Assembly: GCA_044370655.1 (NCBI GenBank)
Contig: JBILVD010000023.1
Location: 1 to 15,135 of the forward strand
DNA length: 15,135 nt
Origin: CAZFPN01 sp044370655
Lineage (GTDB): Bacteria > Pseudomonadota > Alphaproteobacteria > Rickettsiales > Deianiraeaceae
Direction of reading: 5' to 3'
In this document: in pieces, positions 5,478 through 12,910 of the stretch
Layout: each line of letters starts with the position of its first letter
Numbering within the stretch: position 1 is the stretch's first letter
Program-made: the position numbers and the translations under genes
Notes under the pieces: model-generated
Told to the model about the DNA's origin: nothing
Database searches by the model: none
Seen by the model: the letters and a program-made list of their open reading frames with translations, nothing else

Positions 5478-6146
5478 ATGGACATCAAGGAACTTTCTAA
5501 CTATAATTTTGGAGACAAAAAAACAAAAATAGAGGATGATGAATTCACTTATAAACCTTCTTTTTACCAAAAAAATTTAGCCTCTCTTGTGGATGGTCTT
5601 ATAGTTTTGGTTTTAAGATTGATTTTTATAATGATTTTATCCACAATTTGGTATTATTGGAAGTTAAAAAATGGGCTTTCTATTGATGAAATTCAAGGAG
5701 AAAATGGAATAAAATATCTATTTGAGAAAGGTATATTTTATGAAATCGGGCTTATAATTATTCTTACAATATTTATTGGGGGTCTATACTATACTTTTTT
5801 CTTTTCTTCAAAGTATAATTCAACTTTAGGTGGAATTTTGATGGACATAAAATTGAAGACTAAAAGTGATGAAATAAAACTTTCTTTTTTAAGATGTTTT
5901 ACCAGATACATCTTGCACTTAATGCCAATTTTATTTGTTCTTATCATTATAATTCAATATAGAATAACAGGTGTTAATTTGCTAACAATCTTCCTTGCGT
6001 TGCTTACATTTGTGTGGTATGATACAGGTCTTATTATAAAAGGCACGAGTGGAATGCCAAATTTACTAACCAAAACCGAGCTTGTATCAAATAAAAAAAG
6101 GAAAAAGCCTTTTGCATTTTTAAAATCATATGTTAAAAAAAGTTAA
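5478..6146 (+). CDS. RDD-family integral membrane protein
   Basis: The 222-aa product has a soluble N-terminal 30 residues, then about four hydrophobic helices (36-58, 88-110, 143-163 and 168-188) and a very basic tail (KKRKKPFAFLKSYVKKS). Family marks are the first-helix entry NLASLVDG, which replaces the usual RxxAxxID, the NSTLGGILMDIKL block (114-126) and LRCFTRYILHLMP (138-150). RDD proteins have no single established function; some are linked to ion or metabolite transport. The leading Arg of the RDD signature is missing. It starts 2 nt after pdxH and overlaps PBP1A by 17 nt, so it is translated within the operon. It may support envelope functions, but this is from context only. Confidence 0.75.
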   Translation: MDIKELSNYNFGDKKTKIEDDEFTYKPSFYQKNLASLVDGLIVLVLRLIFIMILSTIWYYWKLKNGLSIDEIQGENGIKYLFEKGIFYEIGLIIILTIFIGGLYYTFFFSSKYNSTLGGILMDIKLKTKSDEIKLSFLRCFTRYILHLMPILFVLIIIIQYRITGVNLLTIFLALLTFVWYDTGLIIKGTSGMPNLLTKTELVSNKKRKKPFAFLKSYVKKS

Positions 6147-8511
6147 AAAAGTCGCAAAAAATTATAAAAAAATCAAGCATCGTAGCTTTCTTTCTCTTTT
6201 TATTTATTTTACCGTCTCGTGCTTTTTTCTTTCCGCAATTTTATTGATGCTCTTGATTTTTTATGTTTCAAAAGATTTACCTTCAACGGAAGCGATAAAA
6301 AATTACAAATCTAGTTTTACAACAAGAGTTTACTCACATGATGGCGTTTTAATAAATAACTACTCAACAGAAAACCGAATTTTTGTTCCAATTGATGAAA
6401 TACCTGATATGCTAAAAAATGCCTTTATTTCTGCTGAAGATAGCAATTTTTACCACCACCCTGGAATAGATTTGCTTGGAATAATCAAAGCCTCTTACAA
6501 AAACGCCTTGTTTTTGGCAACAGGAAAGGGGCAATTAGTTGGTGCATCCACAATTACTCAACAAGCGGTAAAAAACATTTTGCTTACAAATGAGAGAACT
6601 TTTTCAAGAAAAATCAAGGAAATCTTGCTATCACTTGAAGTTTCAAAAGTGCTTTCCAAAAACGAGGTGCTTGAAATATATTTAAACCACATTTATCTAG
6701 GCTCAGGGGCATATGGAGTTTATGCGGCTAGTTTAGAGTATTTTGGAAAAAATCTTGAAAACCTTTCACTTGAGGAGATCGCTTTACTTGCTGCACTTCC
6801 CAAAGCTCCATCTGAAATCAACCCAAGAAGAAGAAAAGAGCGTGCAAAAGAGCGTAGAAATTGGGTTTTAAGACAAATGCTCGAGAATAAATACATTTCT
6901 CAAAAAGATTTTATGCTAGCAAAAGATAGGGCAGTTGTGACAATTTCTCAAAAACCTACCAATGGCGAATTAAGTGGAACAAATGCCTTTGCCGACCACG
7001 TAAAAAGCCAAATTTCATCTGCATATGGAAGCGACACTTTTTTTTCTAAAGGTTTGTTTGTTCAAACAACTATGGATTATGAAATTCAAAAGCAATTTTT
7101 TAAGTCGTTTAGAGAAGGAATTTTAGAGTATGATAAAAAGCAAGGTTTTAGAGGCATTGTTGAGAATATTAGGCTTTCTAAAAACGCCTGTAATGACTTA
7201 GCAAAATTCCTTGATAGAGCTGAGATTAGGGATTTACTTCTAAAATATGCTGTTGTTTTGAATGTGGAAAAGGAAGGCATTAGAGCTTTAAATGAGGATT
7301 GTGGGGAAATTATTATCAAAACTGAGACGATGTTATGGGCTAATATGCTTCCAAATAATTTCAAGGTGGGGGACATTATAATTTATGAAAATAATTTAGA
7401 GCCTTCGCTTTCTCAACTTCCAGAAGCAAATGGAGGGGGGCTTGTTATGAATGCAAAAACGGGGGCGGTGCTTGCTATGATTGGGGATTTTTATGATAGA
7501 CCCAACGCCTTTAACCGTGCCATTTTTGCAAAAAGGCAGATAGGTTCTGCAATTAAACCATTTGTTTATTTGGTGGCTCTTGAAAATGGCTTTTCTCCAA
7601 ACTCAATTTTAGTAGATGAAAACTTGAAACTCTCGGATGAATGGCAACCTAGAAATGCTTCAAGAGATTTTTTAGGTTCTGTTACTTTGAGAGTAGCCCT
7701 TGAGAGGTCTCGCAATGTCCCGACAGTAAGAATAGCCGAGATTTTAGGAACTTCAAAAATCGTAAAGAGGCTATCAGAAATTGGCTTAAATGCAGATGTA
7801 ATTCAAAACGATTTAACAACTGCGCTAGGCTCTTTAAGTGTTACGGTTGAAAAGGTTGCCTCTTCTACCTCAATTTTTTTGAATAATGGGCATAAAATTG
7901 AAGCAGAATATATTGAAAAAATACAAGATAATATAGGTAAAACTATTTTTTCAAAAGATGGAAGATGTGGCGAATCATGCTTTAATCCTAATATTTTACC
8001 AAAATTTGCGCCTCAAGAGGGAGTTTTGGTAGCAGATGGAGATGCGTCTTTTCAAATACTTTCAATACTTGAGGGAGCGGTTCATAGAGGAACATCTGGC
8101 AAGCTAAAATCACTCTCCCCTATTGGAATTGCTGGCAAAACGGGAACAACAAGCGAGTATAAAGATGCTTGGTCTCTAGTTTTAACAAACGATTTAATAA
8201 TAGTGGTTTATGTAGGAAATGACAAGCCAAAAACATTAGGTGAAGGTCAGTATGGTGCTGTTCTTGCCGTTCCTATAGTTAAAAAAACCTTGGAGAAAAT
8301 TCTTGTGAAATATCCCCCAACTCCATTCTCACCACCTCAATCTTTACAGGCAATTTTTATAGACTATAAAACAGGAAATCTTCCTTCTGGAACTGGCACG
8401 CAGAAAATTCTAGAATACTTCAAAAGTGCTGACAAAAAGCCAAAAGCTGTGCGTGGAACGGAGGAATACACAGGGGAAGAAGATGATGATATTTTAAATG
8501 GAATTTACTAA
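6130..8511 (+). CDS. mrcA: Bifunctional class A penicillin-binding protein (PBP1A)
   Basis: This enzyme polymerises lipid II (glycosyltransferase) and cross-links peptides (transpeptidase) at the outer face of the inner membrane. The 793-aa product has a basic cytosolic start, one membrane anchor (about 19-46), and a GT51 domain (about 75-250) with AEDSNFYHHPG (catalytic E103), GASTITQQ (138-145) and EIYLNHIYLG (182-191). An insert of about 160 residues is followed by the transpeptidase domain with GSAIKPF (nucleophile S473, K476), SRN (527-529) and KTGTT (670-674). All catalytic motifs are intact. The tail ends in an acidic EEDDD segment. It overlaps the RDD gene by 17 nt and lies 3 nt before lysC, pairing wall assembly with DAP supply. 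Confidence 0.96.
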   Translation: MLKKVKKVAKNYKKIKHRSFLSLFIYFTVSCFFLSAILLMLLIFYVSKDLPSTEAIKNYKSSFTTRVYSHDGVLINNYSTENRIFVPIDEIPDMLKNAFISAEDSNFYHHPGIDLLGIIKASYKNALFLATGKGQLVGASTITQQAVKNILLTNERTFSRKIKEILLSLEVSKVLSKNEVLEIYLNHIYLGSGAYGVYAASLEYFGKNLENLSLEEIALLAALPKAPSEINPRRRKERAKERRNWVLRQMLENKYISQKDFMLAKDRAVVTISQKPTNGELSGTNAFADHVKSQISSAYGSDTFFSKGLFVQTTMDYEIQKQFFKSFREGILEYDKKQGFRGIVENIRLSKNACNDLAKFLDRAEIRDLLLKYAVVLNVEKEGIRALNEDCGEIIIKTETMLWANMLPNNFKVGDIIIYENNLEPSLSQLPEANGGGLVMNAKTGAVLAMIGDFYDRPNAFNRAIFAKRQIGSAIKPFVYLVALENGFSPNSILVDENLKLSDEWQPRNASRDFLGSVTLRVALERSRNVPTVRIAEILGTSKIVKRLSEIGLNADVIQNDLTTALGSLSVTVEKVASSTSIFLNNGHKIEAEYIEKIQDNIGKTIFSKDGRCGESCFNPNILPKFAPQEGVLVADGDASFQILSILEGAVHRGTSGKLKSLSPIGIAGKTGTTSEYKDAWSLVLTNDLIIVVYVGNDKPKTLGEGQYGAVLAVPIVKKTLEKILVKYPPTPFSPPQSLQAIFIDYKTGNLPSGTGTQKILEYFKSADKKPKAVRGTEEYTGEEDDDILNGIY

Positions 8512-8514
8512 AAG

Positions 8515-9654
8515 ATGTTGATTGTGCAGAAATTTGGAGGAACCTCGGTTGGAACTTTAGAAAAAATAAAATCCTCTTGTAATATAGTAAAAATTGCTAT
8601 AGAAAGCGGAAAAACCCCTATTGTCATTGTTTCGGCTATGGCAGGAGAAACGGACAGGCTCATAAATCTCTACTCCAAAGTTATTGGAGAAGTTGAAGAA
8701 AATAAGGCAATGTTTTCGGAAAAAGATGTTGTAGTAGCAACAGGAGAGCAGGTTTGTGCGGGGTTGTTTTCTGCTTTTTTGAACTCAATTGGCGTAAAAG
8801 CTCGCTCTTTTAATGGTTGGCAAGCTGGCGTTTTAACAGATGATAAGTTCACAAATGCAAAGATAGAAGGAGTGTTTTTAGATGATGTTCTTCTTGCAAT
8901 AAAAGAAGGTGTAACACCTATAATAAGTGGATTTCAAGGTTATTGCGTGCAAGAAAAAAGACAAACAACTCTAGGTAGGGGGGGCTCGGATACCTCAGCA
9001 ATTGCAATTGCAGCTTCACTAAACGCCTCATTTTGCGAAATATACAAAGATGTTGATGGAGTTTTGACGGGCGACCCAAAAATAATAGAAAATCCTCATA
9101 AAATTTCAGAGTTGAGCTATAACTCAATGTTAGAAATCTCATCAAGTGGGGCGAAGGTTTTAGAGACTAGGTCTGTCAATTTTGGTGCAAAATATGGCGT
9201 CCCTATAACCGTTTTATCTAGTTTTAATGAGACGGAAGGCACTAAAATCACTGAAGTAAGCGAAAAAGCAAAGATACAAAGCATAATTCTTTCTCAAAAA
9301 GAAGCTCTATGCGACTTTACATCAAAACTTACCATAAATGAAGAACTTGCAAGGCTAAATTCCCTTCTTGTTTCCTATAAAATCGTGTGTATAGAGGGAG
9401 TGAAATTCAAAATTTTAACCCAAATTCAAGATGCAAAAAAACTAGGAGAAGAAGTAAAAAAGGTGAGCAATATATCAATTACAGGATTTTTTTTAAAAAG
9501 CGATAATGTACTTGAAAGAGCCTTGAAAGTACTGGAAGGACAAGGTTTAAATCCGTTTTTTACGTCAGTTTCGGAGACAAAAATCTCCATTTTTTTAAAC
9601 GAAGAAAGGCTAGATTGGGCAATGCAAATGCTACATAATGAGTTAGTTTGTTAA
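8515..9654 (+). CDS. lysC: Aspartokinase with degenerate ACT region
   Basis: LysC phosphorylates aspartate, the first step toward lysine, diaminopimelate, threonine and methionine. The kinase domain is intact: KFGGTSVG (6-13), VVSAMAGETD (around 38-47), ATGEQ (75-79), TTLGRGGSDTSA (151-162) and YKDVDGVLTGDP (177-188). At 379 aa it is about 25 residues shorter than typical monofunctional aspartokinases. After GTKITEV (242-248) the two ACT domains are poorly conserved; the usual VTGI start and the D...N effector-site pattern cannot be made out. Only the end (SETKISIFLNEERLDWAMQM) resembles ACT. Feedback inhibition by lysine may be weak or lost. It follows PBP1A by 3 nt, and its last 12 nt overlap the convergent yraN end. 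Confidence 0.94.
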   Translation: MLIVQKFGGTSVGTLEKIKSSCNIVKIAIESGKTPIVIVSAMAGETDRLINLYSKVIGEVEENKAMFSEKDVVVATGEQVCAGLFSAFLNSIGVKARSFNGWQAGVLTDDKFTNAKIEGVFLDDVLLAIKEGVTPIISGFQGYCVQEKRQTTLGRGGSDTSAIAIAASLNASFCEIYKDVDGVLTGDPKIIENPHKISELSYNSMLEISSSGAKVLETRSVNFGAKYGVPITVLSSFNETEGTKITEVSEKAKIQSIILSQKEALCDFTSKLTINEELARLNSLLVSYKIVCIEGVKFKILTQIQDAKKLGEEVKKVSNISITGFFLKSDNVLERALKVLEGQGLNPFFTSVSETKISIFLNEERLDWAMQMLHNELVC

Positions 9655-9978
9655 GATATTTTCTATATGAAATACCTCATAACTCGCATTTAAAAATAAA
9701 ATGTCAAACTGCAAATTTTGACTATCTCCAAATATAATTTGTGCGGTTTTATGCATTTTTTCTAGCTTTTTTTCATTAACTATGCCCTCAAAATCTTCAA
9801 ATTTTTTTCTATATTTCACTTCAATAAGAATTATTTTTCCGCAATTTTGTGCTATAATATCAATCTCACCACATTTTTTTTTAAACCTTTTATGAGTAAT
9901 TTTATACCCCTTCTCTTCCAAAAAATTGCAAGCAACACTTTCCGCAAATTCCCCTAAAAAGTCAGTTCTTTTTTGCAT
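9643..9978 (-). CDS. yraN: YraN (UPF0102) endonuclease-like protein
   Basis: The 111-aa product matches the UPF0102/YraN family. The sequence runs GEFAESVACNFLEEKGYKIT (9-28), then the conserved nuclease-fold core CGEIDIIAQ (36-44) and ILIEVKYR (50-57), with E38, D40, E53 and K55 at the positions of a PD-(D/E)XK-like active site. The start MQKRTDFLGE is short but complete for the family. The function is not firmly established; a restriction-endonuclease-like fold and a role in DNA processing have been suggested. It is the last gene of the minus-strand operon. Its start lies 25 nt inside the rluB end, and its stop overlaps the lysC end by 12 nt on the opposite strand. Confidence 0.92.
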   Translation of the reverse strand: MQKRTDFLGEFAESVACNFLEEKGYKITHKRFKKKCGEIDIIAQNCGKIILIEVKYRKKFEDFEGIVNEKKLEKMHKTAQIIFGDSQNLQFDILFLNASYEVFHIENILTN

Positions 9979-10724
9979 TTTTCTTCAACCAATTCAATAA
10001 CTTTAGCTAACTTGCTCCTATGAAGCTCAAGATAAGCCCCAAGTGGCAAACCAGAAAGTGTTATATTTGCATATCTAACCCTTAAAAGTTTATTTACTTT
10101 TAAATTAAAAAACTCCATCAAATTACGAACTTCTCTATTCTTTCCCGTCTCTAAGATAACTGTAAGCCAAGTATTCCTAGAATCTTCCGTCCTCCTCTTT
10201 TTTATAAAAACGGTTTTTGCTTTATAATGAAGCCCGTCAATTGTTACTCCTTTTTGCATTCTATTGATTTTATCATCACTGACAAGACCAAAAACTCTCA
10301 CCTCGTACTCCCTTTCAAATCCATTTTGAGGGCTTTCCAGCTCGTGTGCAAGCTTGCCACTGTTTGTTAAAAGTATCAAACCTTCTGTATTGATGTCAAG
10401 CCTGCCAACATAAATATAGTTTGCAAAAGCCTTAGGAAGAATTGAATAAATGGTTTTTCTCCCTTTCTCATCATTTTTTGTTACCACAAATCCACGCGGT
10501 TTATTAAAGGCTATAACCTTAATTTCCGTTGGCTCTTTTTGCAAAATCTCTCCTCTTATTTCAATTTTGTCTTCACTTGAAACAAAAGCGGTTGCACTTT
10601 TTGTCTTTTCCCCATTTACAAAGACTTTTCCAGAATGTATCAGTTTTTCTGCCTCATTGCGAGAGAATTTAGAAATCAAAGAAACTTGTTTGGAAAGTCT
10701 CCTTCTTTCACTCACCTCGCTCAT
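9954..10724 (-). CDS. rluB: 23S rRNA pseudouridine synthase RluB/RsuA type
   Basis: The product belongs to the RsuA/RluB/RluE/RluF group; RluB makes pseudouridine 2605 in 23S rRNA. It has an N-terminal S4 RNA-binding domain (about 8-55, SKFSRNEAEKLIHSGKVFVN) and the catalytic block YVGRLDINTEGLILLTN, with D110 as nucleophile. Later blocks are FEREYEVRV and the group signature GKNREVRNLMEFF (about 194-206). It is 256 aa and has no long C-terminal extension. The longest frame starts at ATG 10724, where AGGAG abuts the ATG. An in-frame GTG at 10715 (MSERRRL...) has a better 9-nt spacing from that Shine-Dalgarno and may be the true start. It overlaps both bactofilin and yraN, indicating tight coupling. 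Confidence 0.92.
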   Translation of the reverse strand: MSEVSERRRLSKQVSLISKFSRNEAEKLIHSGKVFVNGEKTKSATAFVSSEDKIEIRGEILQKEPTEIKVIAFNKPRGFVVTKNDEKGRKTIYSILPKAFANYIYVGRLDINTEGLILLTNSGKLAHELESPQNGFEREYEVRVFGLVSDDKINRMQKGVTIDGLHYKAKTVFIKKRRTEDSRNTWLTVILETGKNREVRNLMEFFNLKVNKLLRVRYANITLSGLPLGAYLELHRSKLAKVIELVEEKCKKELTF

Positions 10725-11142
10725 CTCCTTTTATCTCTTCAACTGGTTTAATTTCAAGAAGTTCTGTCTTTTGAGTTACATTCCCTTCAAATTTGCCTTT
10801 TTCTTCGGCTGATATAATCCCATATGTTATGCTTCCTTTTACTTGACCTGTAGAAGTGATGTGAAGTATGGAAGCTATGATTTCACCTTCAAAAGTTCCA
10901 GCGATTTTTACATATTTTGATACGATTTTACCCTTAATAAATGCACCTTCTCTAAGGCTTAATACGTCAGATTTTACGCTTCCTTCAACTTTACCAAAAA
11001 TCTCGATAATATTTTCCGAGACTAAGTCCCCTTTTATAGACATTTCAGCGTTGATTATTGAGGGGATTGAGGTTTTTTTGTTGACAGTTTTAATAACCTC
11101 ATTACTATCTTTTATTTCGTTTTTATTACTTAATTTAAACAT
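10708..11142 (-). CDS. Bactofilin (polymer-forming cytoskeletal protein)
   Basis: Bactofilins polymerise without nucleotide into membrane-associated filaments that position cell-wall enzymes. The 144-aa product has a polar N-terminal tail (1-28) and a right-handed beta-helix domain (about 29-125) made of short repeats. Examples are AEMSIKGDLVSENIIEIFGK, VEGSVKSDVLSLREGAFIKG and VAGTFEG-like turns in KIAGTFEGEI and GQVKGSITYG. The C-terminal tail is acidic. It starts 3 nt after the M23 peptidase stop and overlaps rluB by 17 nt. A bactofilin next to an M23 endopeptidase is a recurring pair in alphaproteobacteria, where the filament recruits the hydrolase to shape the cell, and that role is the most likely here. 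Confidence 0.9.
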   Translation of the reverse strand: MFKLSNKNEIKDSNEVIKTVNKKTSIPSIINAEMSIKGDLVSENIIEIFGKVEGSVKSDVLSLREGAFIKGKIVSKYVKIAGTFEGEIIASILHITSTGQVKGSITYGIISAEEKGKFEGNVTQKTELLEIKPVEEIKGDERGE

Positions 11143-11145
11143 AAT

Positions 11146-12237
11146 TTAACTATTATTTTTTTTTATGACTTCGTTAATTTTAAGGAATTTAACAGGATTA
11201 ATACTTTTGCCTTTATGTCTAACTTCATAGTGTAGATGCTCTCCGCTAGACCTTCCAGTTGAGCCCTGCAAACCGATTATATCGTTTTTCTTGATTGTTT
11301 GACCGTTTTTTACTCTAAGTGCCGAAAGATGTGCGTAAATTGTGATTATATCGTTTCCATGGTCTAGAATTATGAGGTTTCCGTAAGAGTTAGACCATCC
11401 AGCAAATTTAACCTTAGCATCGGCGGTTGCATGAACTGGAGCGTTTGAAAAACCTTTAAAATCAATGCCGTGGTGAAAGATGTGACCTTTTAAAATAGGG
11501 TGAAAACGAACTCCGTAAGAGCTTGTAATTCTTACTCCTTTAATTGGAGTTGCTGTTGGGAGTTTTTCAACAAAATCTTGAAGTATTTTAATGTATTCGA
11601 GCTTAAATTTTGCTTCAGATAAAGTTGCAGAAGCAATTTCTTGTGCGGAAAAGTTAATGTTTTGAACTACAAGGTTGTTGTTTTTATAATCTTGATAATT
11701 GTAGATTTGCTTTCTTTTTAAAATGCTAGCAAGTTCTGCGTTATTAAGGGCGAGGGTTATCTCATTTATGCGTTTATCTATTGTTTTATCTAGTTTTGAT
11801 ATTGTTGCTCTTATGTCTTTTTTTGCTAGCTCTAAGTCTTCCTCTGTGAGAATTTTTTCGGATTCTAAAGAGAGCTTTTCTTTGGTATCTCTTGCTTTTT
11901 CTTTCTCTCTTTCTCTTGAAATGCCAATTTCGGATAGCGATTTGTTAATTTCGTTTATCTCTCCAATGACAAACTTTAAGTAGTTTGATAGGTTTTTGTT
12001 TATGGTTTCTCCTATGAAGATTTTATGGTCTTTTTCTTGAATATTGCCTTGAGATTTAATATAAATCGTGATGTGATAGGTTAAAAAAGATGAGATTATA
12101 ATTGCACTAACTAGTAGAAACAACTGAAAAAATGGGTTTAACCGAAAGTAGTAGACTTTTTCATCAGAGAGTAAAATAACCGTTTTATTGTTGTTTTTTC
12201 TGATTTTTTTTAAAATCTCGAACTTAAAATAACTCAC
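11146..12237 (-). CDS. Membrane-anchored M23 peptidoglycan endopeptidase
   Basis: This is a LytM-type metallopeptidase expected to cut peptide cross-links in the periplasm. The 363-aa product has a cytosolic N-terminus of about 35 residues, one membrane anchor (about 36-58), and a charged helical, probably coiled-coil region (about 90-225). The M23 domain follows, with HHGID (H255, D259), YAHLS (H303) and EHLHYEV (H334, H336). These are the metal and catalytic residues of active LytM enzymes, so it is probably active rather than EnvC-like. The start is GTG at 12237, and AAGGAG directly abuts it with no spacer. No upstream in-frame ATG exists. It heads the minus-strand operon and precedes bactofilin by 3 nt, its likely partner. 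Confidence 0.93.
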   Translation of the reverse strand: MSYFKFEILKKIRKNNNKTVILLSDEKVYYFRLNPFFQLFLLVSAIIISSFLTYHITIYIKSQGNIQEKDHKIFIGETINKNLSNYLKFVIGEINEINKSLSEIGISREREKEKARDTKEKLSLESEKILTEEDLELAKKDIRATISKLDKTIDKRINEITLALNNAELASILKRKQIYNYQDYKNNNLVVQNINFSAQEIASATLSEAKFKLEYIKILQDFVEKLPTATPIKGVRITSSYGVRFHPILKGHIFHHGIDFKGFSNAPVHATADAKVKFAGWSNSYGNLIILDHGNDIITIYAHLSALRVKNGQTIKKNDIIGLQGSTGRSSGEHLHYEVRHKGKSINPVKFLKINEVIKKNNS

Positions 12238-12264
12238 TCCTTGGAAATATTGGTTAGTAGAATA

Positions 12265-12292
12265 ATTTTAGGTAATTTGGTTTATTTGTCAA
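12265..12292 (-). promoter_or_regulatory. Sigma-70 promoter for the M23-bactofilin operon
   Basis: TTGACA (12292-12287) and TAAAAT (12270-12265) on the minus strand are 16 nt apart. A start near 12258 would give a leader of about 20 nt before the GTG at 12237. The -35 box contains the TGA stop of the repeat-family gene, as it does in front of virB2. Confidence 0.6.
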
Positions 12293-12531
12293 GTATTTTT
12301 TTTTGAAGTGAAATTTGTATAGCAAGATTTTGGATTTTTAATCTCTAAAAAATTTTTTATAAATTCTAAAAATATGTGGGGGTGGTTTAATGTTGTGCTT
12401 GCTTTGAGGTGGGGTTTAACTTTTACTAGGTTGTATTTTTCAACCTTCGTTTCATGCTCCCCAGCCCTTTCTTGGCTTACTTCTGTGGTTTTAAAAAATT
12501 TGTATAAAGTCTTCATAATATGTGTCATCAT
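12289..12531 (-). CDS. Small repeat-family peptide, 80 aa (copy B)
   Basis: Residues 1-36 (MMTHIMKTLYKFFKT..., SQERAGEHETKVEKYNL) equal those of the 58-aa gene at 3447-3623 except for T16 in place of A16. From residue 37 the sequence is unrelated to the other copy: VKVKPHLKASTTLNHPHIFL, then a Lys/Asn-rich end. The frame begins at tandem ATG codons. The Shine-Dalgarno is weaker than in copy A (AAGGATA instead of AAGGAGA). The TGA stop (12291-12289) lies within the TTGACA box of the M23 promoter, 51 nt before the M23 start, in the same direction. No signal peptide or known domain is visible. A leader peptide or the start of a decayed gene family are both possible. Confidence 0.5.
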   Translation of the reverse strand: MMTHIMKTLYKFFKTTEVSQERAGEHETKVEKYNLVKVKPHLKASTTLNHPHIFLEFIKNFLEIKNPKSCYTNFTSKKNT

Positions 12532-12543
12532 TTTTTTGGGTAT

Positions 12544-12559
12544 CCTTAATTTTTTAAGG
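12544..12559 (-). promoter_or_regulatory. Hairpin overlapping the Shine-Dalgarno (copy B)
   Basis: CCTTAA (12559-12554) and TTAAGG (12549-12544) on the minus strand pair across AAAA. The stem is identical to that of copy A while the loop differs by one base, and it overlaps the AAGGA of the ribosome binding site. Confidence 0.45.
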
Positions 12560-12575
12560 AAAATTTTTATAGTTT

Positions 12576-12603
12576 AGTATATAAATGTGAGGTATGGAAG
12601 CAA
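12576..12603 (-). promoter_or_regulatory. Promoter-like pair inside repeat copy B
   Basis: TTGCTT (12603-12598) and TATACT (12581-12576) on the minus strand have the same 16-nt spacing as in copy A. The downstream leader to the ATG at 12531 is about 38 nt. Confidence 0.45.
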
Positions 12604-12649
12604 AAAGTGAAGAATTTTGAAAGAAATATTTTATAGATAGTGATTTTAA

Positions 12650-12840
12650 GCTTTTACCTTAAAAAAAGATGGAGTTCATTATGATATAATAATACATTAT
12701 ATTAGTAAGTCAGAAACATGCCTTGTGGAAAGTTGGAACTCTAAATTAGGATATTATATCCCACTAAATGCTACTTCAAGTCTTTAAGGGTAGTTAAGAT
12801 GGCTATGGATTTTTTTATGTATGTTTATGGCTATAATTAG
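12650..12840 (+). pseudogene. C-terminal remnant of an IS1-like transposase
   Basis: A plus-strand frame through 12668-12760 reads HYISKSETCLVESWNSKLGY, very like the end of IS1-family InsB-type transposases (a VES.NS(R/K)LRHYLAR pattern). The frame closes at TAA 12785. In another frame, from 12769, the text continues CYFKSLRVVKMAMDFFMYVY to a TAG at 12838-12840, which matches the family's CYSKS....K ending. About 16 nt seem to be missing between the halves, where RxxRRxT normally stands. The N-terminal two thirds are absent, so the copy is dead. It begins where repeat copy B ends. After it, 12841-12967 holds only a promoter candidate. An AT-rich 7-bp inverted repeat (12684-12702) and GGATATTATATCC (12749-12761) fall inside the remnant. 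Confidence 0.65.
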
Positions 12841-12910
12841 ATGTCAATCCCGTAAATGAAGTTGTATTTTTCTTTTTTAGATTGAGGCTTGTAAGTTGGG
12901 GTTTTATATT

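Larger units (their letters stand above)
12426..12651 (-). repeat. 226-bp dispersed repeat, copy B (leader cassette before the M23 operon)
   Basis: This is the inverted partner of 3328-3552, about 98 percent identical in a manual alignment; it carries one extra base near 12636. Reading on the minus strand it runs from GCTTAAAATCAC (12651) to AACCTAG (12426). The outer edge abuts the IS1-like remnant that begins about 12650. The inner edge falls inside the 80-aa reading frame. Confidence 0.9.

Noticed and set aside
7086..7376. Minus-strand open frame inside the PBP1A gene
   Set aside because: Shadow frame within a strongly conserved coding region, with no start signals or family resemblance.
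12799..12840. Small 13-codon frame MAMDFFMYVYGYN
   Set aside because: It is the tail of the shifted frame of the IS1-like remnant, not a separate gene.
12664..12850. Possible small RNA gene, from the TATAAT at 12685 and two small palindromes
   Set aside because: No -35 box at a proper distance, and the stretch translates into IS1-like transposase blocks in two frames, which explains it better.
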